Shown here: positions 1-8,190 of the stretch, piece after piece
Position numbering within the stretch: position 1 is the first letter of the stretch
How the letters are laid out: each line of letters starts with the position of its first letter
Origin: Acidaminococcus sp.
GTDB lineage: Bacteria > Bacillota > Negativicutes > Acidaminococcales > Acidaminococcaceae
Assembly (NCBI GenBank): GCA_019416065.1
Contig: DXYB01000012.1
Span: forward strand, 1 to 47,417
Direction: 5' to 3'
DNA length: 47,417 nucleotides
Made by a program: the position numbers and the translations under genes
Notes under the pieces: model-generated
What the model was told of the DNA's origin: nothing
What the model saw: only the letters and a program-made list of their open reading frames with translations
Databases searched by the model: none

Positions 1-16
1 ACCAGAAAAGGATGAA

Positions 17-32
17 TTTGGGGTCCTCCCCA
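17..32 (-). terminator. weak hairpin downstream of the EF-G paralogue
   Basis: A 6-bp GC-rich stem (TTGGGG/CCCCAA) with a 4-nt loop lies about 20 bp past the stop codon of the EF-G-like gene. On the minus strand it is not followed by a clear T-run, so it is at best a weak terminator or an RNA 3'-end structure. Confidence 0.3.
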
Positions 33-49
33 ACATTTGACAAAGAACC

Positions 50-2122
50 TTATTTCTTTTCTTTTTCTTCTTTACGGGCAGCAATCAATTTCTCAGCCAT
101 CTTGGGAGGCATATCTTCATAATGGTCAAATTTCCATTCAAAGGTTCCGGTTCCCTGGGTAATAGCCCGCAGATCCACAGCGTAGTCCAATACCTCTGCG
201 TAGGGAACCTGGGTTTTCACACAAGCCCGTCCATCTTCCATGGTCTGCATCCCCAGGATGCGGCCCCGTTTGCTGTTAAGGTCACTGATAACATCCCCGG
301 TCATCCGGTCATCGCAGTATACATCCAGATTGTAGTAGGGTTCCATCAGCACCGGCTTAGATTGTTCCATGGCCTTTTGGAAAGCCATGTGGGAAGCCAC
401 TTTAAAAGCCATTTCTGAAGAGTCCACAGTATGATAGGATCCATCCAGCAGGACGATTTTTAAATCCACCACCGGATAGCCTGCCAGGACGCCTTCTTCC
501 AACGATTCTTTCATCCCTTTTTCTACCGCAGGGATGTATTGCCGCGGTACCGCCCCACCAAAAATTTTATCTTCAAAGACAAACCCACTTCCTGGCGGCA
601 AGGGTTCCATACGGATCACCACATGCCCGTACTGGCCATGGCCCCCCGTCTGTTTCTTGTATTTGCCTTCTACTTCTGCCGTGCCCCGAATGGTTTCCCG
701 GTATTCCACAATGGGCGGCTCCAATTCCGCTTCCACGCCAAATTTCCGCTCCATGCGTTCCATCAGGATATCCAGGTGCTGGTCCCCCATGCCGCTAATG
801 AGCGTTTCCTTGGTCACAGGGTTCCGGGTCACAATGAACGTAGGATCCTCATCCATTAATTTATTCAGGGATGTAGCGATCTTATCTTCGTCCCCTTTCT
901 TTTTGGGGTAAATCGCCCGGGTATACATGGGCAGCGGGAATTCAATGGGCGCGAACTGGACCGGATCGTCCTTGGCAGAGAGCGTATCCCCGGTAGCGGT
1001 ATACTGCAGCCGGCTAATAACGCCGATATCCCCGGCACAAATCTCTTTCATAGGAAGTTGTGTCTTGCCCCGCAGGGTAAAAATGCTCCCCACTTTTTCC
1101 GTAGTATCCCGGCTGGCGTTATATACTGTGCTGTCAGAAGCAATGGATCCGGAGAAGACACGGACAAAGCTGAGCTTTCCGACGAACGGGTCGCTGGTGG
1201 TCTTAAAGACCAGCGCCGCCATCGGGGCATTGGCATCCCTCTCTTCTTCTTTGCCGGTTTTCAGGTCAGTCACGCGGTAATCATTGAGAATCGCCGGGAA
1301 CGTATAATCCACAATGGCAGATAACGTTCTCCCCAGTCCGATGTTTTTATACGCACTGCCGCAGAGCACCGGGAAAATAATCCCTTGCTTAATGCCTTTC
1401 ACAAGGCATTCCATCACTTCTTTATCACTGATGGTTTCCCCTTCCAGGTAGCGTTCCATCACATCGTCATCGGCTTCCACAGCGGCTTCCACCATTTTGT
1501 CATGGGCATCCTGGACCCAGGCTTTCAAATCTTCCGGGACCTCAATTTCATCCGCCCCATTGCCGTTGCCCTTATAGGCCTTCTGGTTGAAAACGTCAAT
1601 TACACCGCAGAAATTTTCTTCCTTGCCCAGCGGCAGTTCCAGCGGCAGGATCCGTTTGCCGATTTTAGCCCGGAGATTCTCTAGGATATTGTCATAGTCC
1701 GCATTTTCCCGGTCCATCTTATTAACAAAAATCAGCCGCGGCAACCCCGCTTCTTCCGCCAGTTTCCAGCACTGTTCCGTTCCGATCTGTACCCCACTGG
1801 TAGCGCTGACCACGATCAGCACACTGTCTACGGCGCGGAAAGCCCCTTTTACCTCCGCCACAAAGTCTGCAAACCCCGGTGTATCAATGAAATTAATCTT
1901 TACATCCCGCCATTCCAAAGGTGCCAGGGACGCACTGACAGAGACACCGCGTTTGATTTCTTCCGGTTCAAAATCCGTTGTTGTCTGTCCATCTTCCACT
2001 TTGCACATCCGGCTGATGGTCTTACTCCGATAGAGCAGGGCTTCCGTCAAAGATGTTGTCCCGGCACCGCCGTGACCTACAATGGCTACGTTTCTGATTC
2101 TATCGCCTGTATACTCTTTCAC
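50..2122 (-). CDS. elongation factor G-like translational GTPase (EF-G paralogue)
   Basis: This is a full-length EF-G family protein of 690 aa: G domain about 1-280, then domains II-V, with a domain IV/V region that includes a GGHGQYGHV stretch. It probably acts on the ribosome, but it is a paralogue rather than the canonical FusA. The G1 loop reads GHGGAGTT (residues 16-23), so Thr22 (codon ACA) stands where the P-loop lysine should be. The G3 motif is DTPGF (80-84), with Phe in place of the catalytic His of EF-G/EF-Tu. G4 is intact (NKMD, 134-137). The start is GTG, preceded by GGGGGA about 7 nt upstream. It stands alone, not next to rpsL/rpsG/tuf as canonical fusA usually does. EF-G-like paralogues with an aromatic residue after DTPG are known; loss of the lysine is the odd part. 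GTPase activity is uncertain. Confidence 0.85.
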   Translation of the reverse strand: MKEYTGDRIRNVAIVGHGGAGTTSLTEALLYRSKTISRMCKVEDGQTTTDFEPEEIKRGVSVSASLAPLEWRDVKINFIDTPGFADFVAEVKGAFRAVDSVLIVVSATSGVQIGTEQCWKLAEEAGLPRLIFVNKMDRENADYDNILENLRAKIGKRILPLELPLGKEENFCGVIDVFNQKAYKGNGNGADEIEVPEDLKAWVQDAHDKMVEAAVEADDDVMERYLEGETISDKEVMECLVKGIKQGIIFPVLCGSAYKNIGLGRTLSAIVDYTFPAILNDYRVTDLKTGKEEERDANAPMAALVFKTTSDPFVGKLSFVRVFSGSIASDSTVYNASRDTTEKVGSIFTLRGKTQLPMKEICAGDIGVISRLQYTATGDTLSAKDDPVQFAPIEFPLPMYTRAIYPKKKGDEDKIATSLNKLMDEDPTFIVTRNPVTKETLISGMGDQHLDILMERMERKFGVEAELEPPIVEYRETIRGTAEVEGKYKKQTGGHGQYGHVVIRMEPLPPGSGFVFEDKIFGGAVPRQYIPAVEKGMKESLEEGVLAGYPVVDLKIVLLDGSYHTVDSSEMAFKVASHMAFQKAMEQSKPVLMEPYYNLDVYCDDRMTGDVISDLNSKRGRILGMQTMEDGRACVKTQVPYAEVLDYAVDLRAITQGTGTFEWKFDHYEDMPPKMAEKLIAARKEEKEKK

Positions 2123-2222
2123 TGCTAATCCCCCTTCGTAAACTAGTTTCTCATATGCCTCTTTTTTCGCTAAAAGTACGCGGATTTCCTGCTTACCCGC
2201 AAAAATTTTCTCCCATCACAAA

Positions 2223-2268
2223 AACTATCTGGAATTGTGTATAATTTTATACACAATTCCAGATAGTT
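2223..2268. repeat. perfect 22-bp inverted repeat between recG and the EF-G paralogue
   Basis: Two perfectly complementary 22-bp arms (2223-2244 and 2247-2268) flank a 2-bp TT centre. The right arm touches the recG stop codon. Read on the minus strand, the hairpin is followed by TTTTG, so it can work as the recG terminator. The stem is AT-rich and unusually long and perfect for a terminator. It also lies upstream of the GTG start of the EF-G paralogue, so an operator role is possible. Confidence 0.8.
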
Positions 2269-4334
2269 CACGCCTGGAAAATCCGTTCAAACCGGCCGTC
2301 AAATTGCATACTGCCCGCTGCCTCCGCCACAAAGTTTGCTGTATCTTTCCGGCCCATGGCCCATTTGGCAGCTTCCCTTGCCGCCAGCAATTCCTCCGTA
2401 TCCCGGAAAATATCGGCGATATACAAATCCGTAATCCCGTGCTGCCGGGTGCCAAAAAACTGCCCGGCGCCTCGCAGTTCCAGATCCTTTTCTGCCAGGG
2501 CAAACCCATCATTGGAATTTTTCATGATCTGAAGGCGTTCCAGTGTCACCGGATTATCAGAGCGGGTAAGCAGCACGCAATAGGATTGGGCGCTGCCCCG
2601 TCCTACCCGTCCCCGGAGCTGGTGCATCTGGGCCAGGCCAAAACGGTCCGCCCCTTCAATAATCATCAGCGTGGCATTGGGCACATTGACGCCCACTTCC
2701 ACCACTGTGGTGGTAATCAGGACTTTGATCGTATTTTCTGCAAATTGCTTCATCACTCTATCTTTTTCTTCCGGCTTAAGCCGCCCATGAAGCAGCCCGC
2801 AAGGAATGCCTTGCAGATAGGTTGTGGTCAGCTCCTGATACAAATCCGTGGCGGCCTTGGCATCCACCCCTTCACTTTCATCAATCAGTGGGCAGACCAC
2901 ATAGGCCTGATATCCCGCTGCAATCTGGTGCAGCAGTCCCTGGTACACGTCCGCCCGTTTTTCCTCGGTATAGCATAGGGTCCGTACCGGTTTGCGTCCC
3001 GGCGGTAGGCCTTTCATCAAGGACACATCCAGATCCCCGTACACCGTCAGTGCCAGCGTACGCGGGATGGGGGTCGCGGTCATAATCAACACATGGGGCG
3101 CATAAGGACTTTTGTCCTGGAGTTTGGCCCGCTGGTTGACCCCAAAGCGGTGCTGCTCATCGGTAATGGCAAGGGCCAGGGAATGAAACACCACCGCATC
3201 CTGGATCAGGGCATAGGTTCCGGCTACCGCCTGTATCGTTCCGTCCGTCAGTCCTTCCAAAACCTCCCGCCGTCGTTTGGCCGTAAGTCCGCCGGTCAAA
3301 AGGGCCGTATGAATCCCTGCCGGTTCCAGGACTTTTTGCATTTCCTGGTAATGCTGTTCTGCCAAAATTTCCGTAGGCGCCATCAAGCAGCCCTGATACC
3401 CATTTTCTGCTGTTTTGGCAAGAGCCAGCATGGCAAGGGCCGTTTTTCCGCTGCCCACGTCCCCCTGGACCAGACGGTTCATAGGCTGGGGATTTTGCAT
3501 ATCGTCGTCAATTTCCCGCCAGGCCTTTTCCTGGCTGGGCGTCAGGGCAAAGCCCAGCTTGTCCAGTACCGTTTGTACCAAAGGCCCGTTGCGACTCATT
3601 TTGATGCCCTTACTTTCTGTTTTCATTTTATGCCTGTGGTACAAAAGGCCGCACTGGAGGAAAAATAATTCCTCAAAAATCAATCGCGCCCTGGCTTTTT
3701 GCAATAGGGCCCAGCTTTTAGGAAAATGGATATTTTCCAGTGCCTCGTACCGGGGCATAAACTGCCTAGTGCGCATAATCTCCGGCGGCAGACATTCCGG
3801 CAGCTCTTTTTTGGCTAACAGCAACGCCTGCCTCACAGCGCTGCGCACGCTATTTTGGTTCAGATTTCCTGCCAAGGCATAGGTAGGAAGGATCCCTGGA
3901 GCCGCCTGCGTTTCCTCTCGCACTTTGCTTACATTGGCGCCCGCTACGCTTTTACTGCTCCGTCCCTGGGTGACTTTTCCGATGACCAATACATCGTCCC
4001 CCGGTTTCACGGTGCGAAGGATATAGGTCTGGCCCCCAAACAGGAACAGTTCCGCATATCCAGTCCCATCCCCCACAATCAGGCTGGCATAGCGGGTATT
4101 CCGTGCACTGCGCCGCCGGTTCATGCGTAGGATTCTTCCCTGAAACAGCTGCAGTTCTCCCCCTGTGGTCAGCTCCCCGATGGTTTTGATCCGGGAATAA
4201 TCCAGGTAGCTGTCCTGGCGGGGGAAATGGTTCAAAAGACCGCCAATGGTGGTAACTCCCATGGCTGCAAAATCCTGGGCCTTTTTCGGGCCTACGCCCT
4301 TTAATTGGGTTAGCGTTTCCTCCCACCACATCAC
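2268..4334 (-). CDS. recG: ATP-dependent DNA helicase RecG
   Basis: RecG unwinds branched DNA and remodels stalled forks and Holliday junctions. The 688-aa protein has the family's usual length and order: an N-terminal wedge/OB domain (about residues 60-130), a Walker A motif GDVGSGKT near residue 290, the RecG-typical Walker B DEQHRFG, a TATPIPRT motif, and a C-terminal helicase domain with a QLRGRVGRG motif. The start chosen is GTG at 4332-4334, with AGGAGA 7 nt upstream; the ATG one codon downstream is the alternative. It is divergent from rpmB, with 114 bp between the two starts. In many Bacillota recG lies close to rpmB, as here. Confidence 0.96.
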   Translation of the reverse strand: MMWWEETLTQLKGVGPKKAQDFAAMGVTTIGGLLNHFPRQDSYLDYSRIKTIGELTTGGELQLFQGRILRMNRRRSARNTRYASLIVGDGTGYAELFLFGGQTYILRTVKPGDDVLVIGKVTQGRSSKSVAGANVSKVREETQAAPGILPTYALAGNLNQNSVRSAVRQALLLAKKELPECLPPEIMRTRQFMPRYEALENIHFPKSWALLQKARARLIFEELFFLQCGLLYHRHKMKTESKGIKMSRNGPLVQTVLDKLGFALTPSQEKAWREIDDDMQNPQPMNRLVQGDVGSGKTALAMLALAKTAENGYQGCLMAPTEILAEQHYQEMQKVLEPAGIHTALLTGGLTAKRRREVLEGLTDGTIQAVAGTYALIQDAVVFHSLALAITDEQHRFGVNQRAKLQDKSPYAPHVLIMTATPIPRTLALTVYGDLDVSLMKGLPPGRKPVRTLCYTEEKRADVYQGLLHQIAAGYQAYVVCPLIDESEGVDAKAATDLYQELTTTYLQGIPCGLLHGRLKPEEKDRVMKQFAENTIKVLITTTVVEVGVNVPNATLMIIEGADRFGLAQMHQLRGRVGRGSAQSYCVLLTRSDNPVTLERLQIMKNSNDGFALAEKDLELRGAGQFFGTRQHGITDLYIADIFRDTEELLAAREAAKWAMGRKDTANFVAEAAGSMQFDGRFERIFQA

Positions 4335-4367
4335 GGGTATCTCTCCTCATAAAATGTATTTTCTCTA

Positions 4368-4397
4368 TTGCAATTATAAACCTGTTTATGGTAAAAT
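4368..4397 (+). promoter_or_regulatory. candidate rpmB promoter
   Basis: TTGCAA (4368-4373) and TAAAAT (4392-4397) are separated by 18 bp and lie about 50 bp upstream of the rpmB start, in the recG-rpmB divergent region. Confidence 0.5.
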
Positions 4398-4448
4398 AGC
4401 TATATTGGTTTAAAAAGCATTGCCTATACGCTAGAAGGAGGTGGGACC

Positions 4449-4640
4449 ATGGCATGCATCTGTGAGATTTGTCACAAAGGTGAGCTGGCCGGGAACAATG
4501 TCAGCCATTCCAATAGACATGTGAAACGTTCTTGGAAACCGAACATTCAGAAGGTGAAAGCAGTCGTAGACGGTGAAGTAAAAAGCATCAACGTTTGCAC
4601 CCGCTGCTTGCGTTCCGGCAAGGTAACCCGCGCCCTCTAA
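4449..4640 (+). CDS. rpmB: 50S ribosomal protein L28 (zinc-ribbon form)
   Basis: L28 is a small basic protein of the large ribosomal subunit. This 63-aa protein has the expected SHSNRHVKR core. It carries two CxxC knuckles (Cys5/Cys8 and Cys50/Cys53), so it is the zinc-binding C+ form; C- paralogues used under zinc limitation lack them. A strong ribosome binding site (AAGGAGGTG) precedes the ATG. It is a single-gene unit, with its own promoter and a strong terminator immediately downstream. Confidence 0.97.
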   Translation: MACICEICHKGELAGNNVSHSNRHVKRSWKPNIQKVKAVVDGEVKSINVCTRCLRSGKVTRAL

Positions 4641-4658
4641 GATTTAGGTTACAACAGC

Positions 4659-4688
4659 ATCCCCGTAGCTTTGGCTGCGGGGATTTTT
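4659..4688 (+). terminator. rho-independent terminator of rpmB
   Basis: An 11-bp GC-rich stem with one wobble pair and a short TTT-centred loop (4659-4684) is followed directly by a T-run. It lies 20 bp past the rpmB stop codon. Confidence 0.9.
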
Positions 4689-4707
4689 GTTTACGTGTAT
4701 ATTTTGC

Positions 4708-5139
4708 TCACACCTTGCTGCCGCAGTACGGACAAAAGCCCGCCCCCTCCGGCAATGTGCCACCACAATGGGGACAGATTCTCTTTTCCAAAAAGGCTTT
4801 GACCTTTTCTTCAAAAAGCGCTACAAAATGTTCCGTCTCCTTGCTTTGGGAGCGCAGGCTGTATATTTCCAGACGAGGTTTGTGGATATCCACGATGACC
4901 ATGCATCCGCCATCTGCAGGCTGCACCGCAAAGGTCAGCTCCTTTTTTTTCGCTCGCCCCAAGAAAAAACTTTTTTCCTCGGAGCGTATCATGCCATGGA
5001 GCAGCAGGTTACCCTCGTCCCGATCCCCCATCACAACCTCCAGGTCCCCACATACCGCAAGCCCCAGGTTCCAGGCTATCTCCGTGGGTACAGGGTAGAA
5101 CTGCTCAAAAAAGCTGCCGCCACTTCCATTAATCTGCAT
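4708..5139 (-). CDS. uncharacterised protein with C-terminal zinc ribbon
   Basis: A 143-aa protein of unknown function. The C-terminal 25 residues hold two knuckles, CPHCG and CPYCG, separated by a short Gly-rich turn: a zinc ribbon that ends the protein. The rest looks like a soluble beta-rich domain with no signal peptide or membrane segment. The ATG at 5137-5139 is chosen because AAGAGGAA lies about 8 nt upstream. An in-frame start at 5223 has no ribosome binding site and falls just downstream of a good promoter. The gene faces rpmB tail to tail and is divergent from the symporter gene. I do not recognise a named family. Confidence 0.75.
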   Translation of the reverse strand: MQINGSGGSFFEQFYPVPTEIAWNLGLAVCGDLEVVMGDRDEGNLLLHGMIRSEEKSFFLGRAKKKELTFAVQPADGGCMVIVDIHKPRLEIYSLRSQSKETEHFVALFEEKVKAFLEKRICPHCGGTLPEGAGFCPYCGSKV

Positions 5140-5221
5140 AGAAATTCCTCTTTTACCGCCATATGACGCTTTCTCAACATGCATTACCGCATGTAACTGG
5201 ATCGTTGCTTTGTTCTCCCCC

Positions 5222-5251
5222 ATAGTATCATATTTTATTTTATATTCGCAA
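5222..5251 (-). promoter_or_regulatory. candidate promoter of the zinc-ribbon gene
   Basis: On the minus strand, TTGCGA (5246-5251) and TACTAT (5222-5227) are 18 bp apart. The predicted transcript start falls inside the longer possible reading frame, which supports the downstream ATG at 5139. Confidence 0.45.
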
Positions 5252-5349
5252 CCATGCTGGCGGCAGCGCCTTTCTATTGTGTTTTCCCCGGTTTTAGTAT
5301 AAACTTATGAAGTATTGTACAACTTGTAGGAAAGAAGCGAGGTAGCAAC

Positions 5350-6831
5350 ATGACAAACACAAAACGTGATTCCTTTAATTCCCGCCTGGGGTTTATTCTG
5401 GTCAGCGCCGGCTGCGCCATTGGCATCGGTAACGTATGGAAATTCCCCTACCTGTGCGGACAGTTCGGTGGGGCAGCATTTATCCTGCTCTATTTGCTGT
5501 TCCTTTTGATCCTGGGGATTCCCGTGCTGCTGTGTGAATTCGCCCTGGGCCGGGGCAGCCGCCGGAGCGTGGCACAGTGCTTTGACACGCTGGCGCCAAC
5601 AGGCAGCCGCTGGCACTGGTTAAAAGGTATCGGCATCGCCGGCGTGGTCATTTTGCTCCTGTATTACACCACGGTAATCGGCTGGATGTTGTACTATTGT
5701 TATCTGCACATCACAGGAATCTTTACCGGCGCCAGTCTCCCCGTCATCCGCAACGTTTTTCAAGACATGCTGGCGCAACCCGGAACCATGGGATTTTGGA
5801 CGTTTATTTCCTGCCTTTTGGGCTTTCTCGTTTGTTATATGGGACTGGAAAAAGGCATTGAGCGGATTACGAAGGTTATCATGAGTGCTCTTTTGCTGCT
5901 CATGATTGTGCTGGCGGTCCACTCCGTATTTTTGCCAGGGGCAGAAAAAGGCATCGCCTTTTACCTGGTGCCCGATTGGGACAGCTTATCCCGGATCGGC
6001 TGGGGCAGCGTCATTTATGCCGCCATGAGTCAGGCTTTCTTTACCCTCAGCGCCGGCAACGGTGCCATGATGATTTTCGCATCCTACATGGGCAAGGACC
6101 GGAGCCTGTCCGGGGAAGCCATCACCATCACCGCCCTGGATACCTTTGTAGCACTGATGAGCGGGTTTATCATCATCCCCGCCTGCTTTGCCTATGGCAT
6201 CCAGCCAGATGCAGGCCCTTCCTTGATTTTTCTTACCATTCCCAATCTGTTTACCCTCATGCCCGCAGGACAGCTCTGGGGCAGTTTGTTTTTCATATTC
6301 CTGTCCTTTGCCGCCCTTTCCACCGTCATCGCCGTAATGGAAAGCATCATTGCCTGCTTCCGGGAACTGTTTGGCTGGGACCGTCCCAAAGCATCCCGGT
6401 TCACCTTCTTGCTGATTGCCCTGGGGAGTATCCCCTGCGTGCTGGGCTTTAACTTGTGGAGCGATTTCCAGCTCCTGGGCCCAGGGTCCACCGTTCTTGA
6501 TTTTGAAGACTTTCTTGTCAGTAACAATCTATTGCCCCTGGGCGGTCTGACCTTTGTCCTATTTTGTACCCACAAAAACGGCTGGGGCTGGAACCATTTC
6601 CTGGCAGAAGTCAACGCCGGGCAGGGACATAATCTCCCCAGTTTCTGGAAAGGTTACCTTACCTATATTCTTCCCCTGCTGCTGATTGCCGTCTACCTTA
6701 AAGGCTACGTAGATCTGTTTGCCAAACAAGGAACCACCATTCTCGCCCAATGGCTTAGCGTGGCCCTTGTTTTCCTCGCCTGGATTTTCTGGTGTGCCGT
6801 GGGAAAAGGCCCGTCCACACAGATAAAATAA
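5350..6831 (+). CDS. sodium-dependent transporter, NSS (SNF) family
   Basis: A 493-aa polytopic membrane protein of the neurotransmitter:sodium symporter family (LeuT/TnaT/Tyt1 relatives), which take up amino acids with Na+. The N-terminus shows the family signature: a short hydrophilic start, then unwound TM1 residues AIGIGNVWKFPY and a following Gly-rich TM2. About 11-12 hydrophobic segments follow. The length is normal for bacterial members. The substrate cannot be read from sequence; amino acids such as tryptophan or tyrosine are typical. The start has a weak AGG-type ribosome binding site (GAGGTAGCAAC). It forms a single-gene unit ending at the 6863-6919 terminator. Confidence 0.92.
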   Translation: MTNTKRDSFNSRLGFILVSAGCAIGIGNVWKFPYLCGQFGGAAFILLYLLFLLILGIPVLLCEFALGRGSRRSVAQCFDTLAPTGSRWHWLKGIGIAGVVILLLYYTTVIGWMLYYCYLHITGIFTGASLPVIRNVFQDMLAQPGTMGFWTFISCLLGFLVCYMGLEKGIERITKVIMSALLLLMIVLAVHSVFLPGAEKGIAFYLVPDWDSLSRIGWGSVIYAAMSQAFFTLSAGNGAMMIFASYMGKDRSLSGEAITITALDTFVALMSGFIIIPACFAYGIQPDAGPSLIFLTIPNLFTLMPAGQLWGSLFFIFLSFAALSTVIAVMESIIACFRELFGWDRPKASRFTFLLIALGSIPCVLGFNLWSDFQLLGPGSTVLDFEDFLVSNNLLPLGGLTFVLFCTHKNGWGWNHFLAEVNAGQGHNLPSFWKGYLTYILPLLLIAVYLKGYVDLFAKQGTTILAQWLSVALVFLAWIFWCAVGKGPSTQIK

Positions 6832-6862
6832 ATATATCTTACAAAATTTTTGATTTTTGATC

Positions 6863-6919
6863 GTTAAGTCAAGAAAAGTCAAGAAAATTTGATTTTTCCT
6901 GACTTAACTATTTTTTTAT
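6863..6919 (+). terminator. rho-independent terminator of the symporter gene
   Basis: Arms starting GTTAAGTCA and ending TGACTTAAC, extended by A/T pairs with one mismatch, flank an A-rich loop and are followed by a run of seven T at 6911-6917. The terminator lies 30 bp past the symporter stop. Confidence 0.85.
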
Positions 6920-6945
6920 TCCCTTTTGGTAGAGAAAGTGGCAAC

Positions 6946-6976
6946 AAAATATCCCCTGCTGCGTACCCGCAAGGGG
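6946..6976 (-). terminator. probable terminator of the EFR1-type gene
   Basis: Read on the minus strand, CCCCT ... AGGGG with an inner GCG/CGC pairing (6953-6976) is followed by ATATTTTG, 30 bp past the stop of the flavodoxin-ferredoxin gene. Confidence 0.5.
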
Positions 6977-7004
6977 CGTTGCTAACAGGAGATATAAGGA
7001 CGAT

Positions 7005-7757
7005 TCATCGCTCCAGTTCTTTGACCGTTATCCCAGGATGACGATATTGGTCCTCTTTTAATATTACCCGGTTCCGGACCTTGATAGCCTGATAGGGGCA
7101 GCCATGGAGACAGGCAAGGCAGGAAATGCACCCTTCTCCCATCACAGCAGATGTTTCTCCCATGGTTATATTTTTTACCGGGCAGAGGCGGACGCACTGG
7201 CCACACTTAGTGCAGCGGGCAGGGTCAATGTGAATGTTAAAGTACCAGCGAAAAAATGGTTTTAAAATCCCCCAGTCCATCAGCTTACTGGAAAACGGAT
7301 TTTGTTCCAGGCTGTGATCCTCTTTTTTCTCTTGCACTGCCGTAGCAATCTCCTGCACGTAGCGGCTTTCCTGCCTTACTTTTTCCCACTTGTAGGGGAC
7401 ATGGCTGCGCATACAGATGGTGCTATTTGCGATCATGGGGCATACATAGCTGTAGTGCAACTCGCAGCCCTGCTCCTGCAAAAGCTTCCGCAGCGTATAA
7501 AAGCAACGCCCCCAGCTGCTACCGCAGGTCGCCACGCCATAGAGATAGGCCTTTTGGGGAAAGTGGTGCGACCGGATAAAGTCCCGCATGACAGTTGGCA
7601 CATCCCCATAAAAGACGGGGAATACTATCCCGATCACCGGATCCGTAATAGCAGCATCCGTTACCCGGGAAATAGAGGTGCAACGGTCTCCCGTTTTTTC
7701 CGCAAGTTGTTTGGCTATGGCAAGGGAATTGCCCGTAGCAGAAAAATAATAAATCAT
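7005..7757 (-). CDS. EFR1-type flavodoxin-ferredoxin fusion protein
   Basis: A 250-aa redox protein. The N-terminal half is a flavodoxin-like domain with an FMN phosphate loop (SATGNS near residue 10). The C-terminal part carries two [4Fe-4S] ferredoxin motifs, CxxCxxCxxxCP (CTKCGQCVRLCP) and CISCLACLHGCP. This architecture is the EFR1 family, common in anaerobic Bacillota; the electron partner is generally unknown. The ATG at 7755-7757 is preferred because GGGGGAG lies 8 nt upstream; a TTG two codons earlier is too close to it. It is the last gene of the run from 10007, 46 bp after the thioesterase. Confidence 0.88.
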   Translation of the reverse strand: MIYYFSATGNSLAIAKQLAEKTGDRCTSISRVTDAAITDPVIGIVFPVFYGDVPTVMRDFIRSHHFPQKAYLYGVATCGSSWGRCFYTLRKLLQEQGCELHYSYVCPMIANSTICMRSHVPYKWEKVRQESRYVQEIATAVQEKKEDHSLEQNPFSSKLMDWGILKPFFRWYFNIHIDPARCTKCGQCVRLCPVKNITMGETSAVMGEGCISCLACLHGCPYQAIKVRNRVILKEDQYRHPGITVKELER

Positions 7758-7803
7758 ATTCAAGGCTCCCCCGAATCCTTACTTTTTCTCCCCATCCAGC
7801 GGC

Positions 7804-8190
7804 TTATAAGGACCGCTGGATTTTTTGCGGCTTTCCGTCAGTGCCCAACGAGCAAAAGATGAAAACGCCGTCAGCCGCCAGAACCGGCTCTTCTTTCAAA
7901 TCACGTTTTTCCATCCAGGCCTTCACTTCCACTTCCATGGACGTGTGTCCCACCTTGCACACCTGGCCTTCTAGCTGCAAAATGGTACCGTAGGGAATGG
8001 GCAGGCGGAAATTAATGGTTTTCACCGCAGCGGTGGTTACCCGGGTCCTGGCAAAGCGGTGGGCCGCCGTGCCGCACACTTCGTCCATCCACCCCATTAA
8101 GGTGCCGCCAAACAAATTGCCAGATCCGTTGCCGTCCCCCATATGGACCACCCGGGTCATAATAACCGGTTCATCAATGCCATGGATCAT
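7804..8190 (-). CDS. acyl-CoA thioesterase (hotdog fold, YciA/BACH-like)
   Basis: A 128-aa single hotdog-domain protein. The segment NLFGGTLMGWMDEV, with the catalytic Asp in the central helix, is typical of cytosolic acyl-CoA hydrolases, as is the following AAHRFARTRVTTAAVKTINFR strand region. It would hydrolyse short- to medium-chain acyl-CoA; the substrate cannot be assigned. Its ATG overlaps the stop codon of the SGNH hydrolase gene by 4 nt (ATGA), indicating translational coupling. Confidence 0.88.
   Translation of the reverse strand: MIHGIDEPVIMTRVVHMGDGNGSGNLFGGTLMGWMDEVCGTAAHRFARTRVTTAAVKTINFRLPIPYGTILQLEGQVCKVGHTSMEVEVKAWMEKRDLKEEPVLAADGVFIFCSLGTDGKPQKIQRSL

Noticed and set aside
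2223..2268. dif or phage attachment site
   Set aside because: The symmetry is perfect over 22 bp arms, unlike the imperfect 28-bp dif core with a 6-bp centre; no recombinase, tRNA or duplicated flank is nearby.
2235..2978. 247-aa open frame on the plus strand opposite recG
   Set aside because: It lies fully antisense to recG, has no ribosome binding site or recognisable domain, and its composition mirrors the opposite strand's codons.
7793..7826. Hairpin ATCCAGCGG/CCGCTGGAT at the end of the thioesterase gene as terminator
   Set aside because: The T-run is on the plus strand, while the genes on both sides are on the minus strand, where no T-run follows. It may only be chance symmetry at the gene end.
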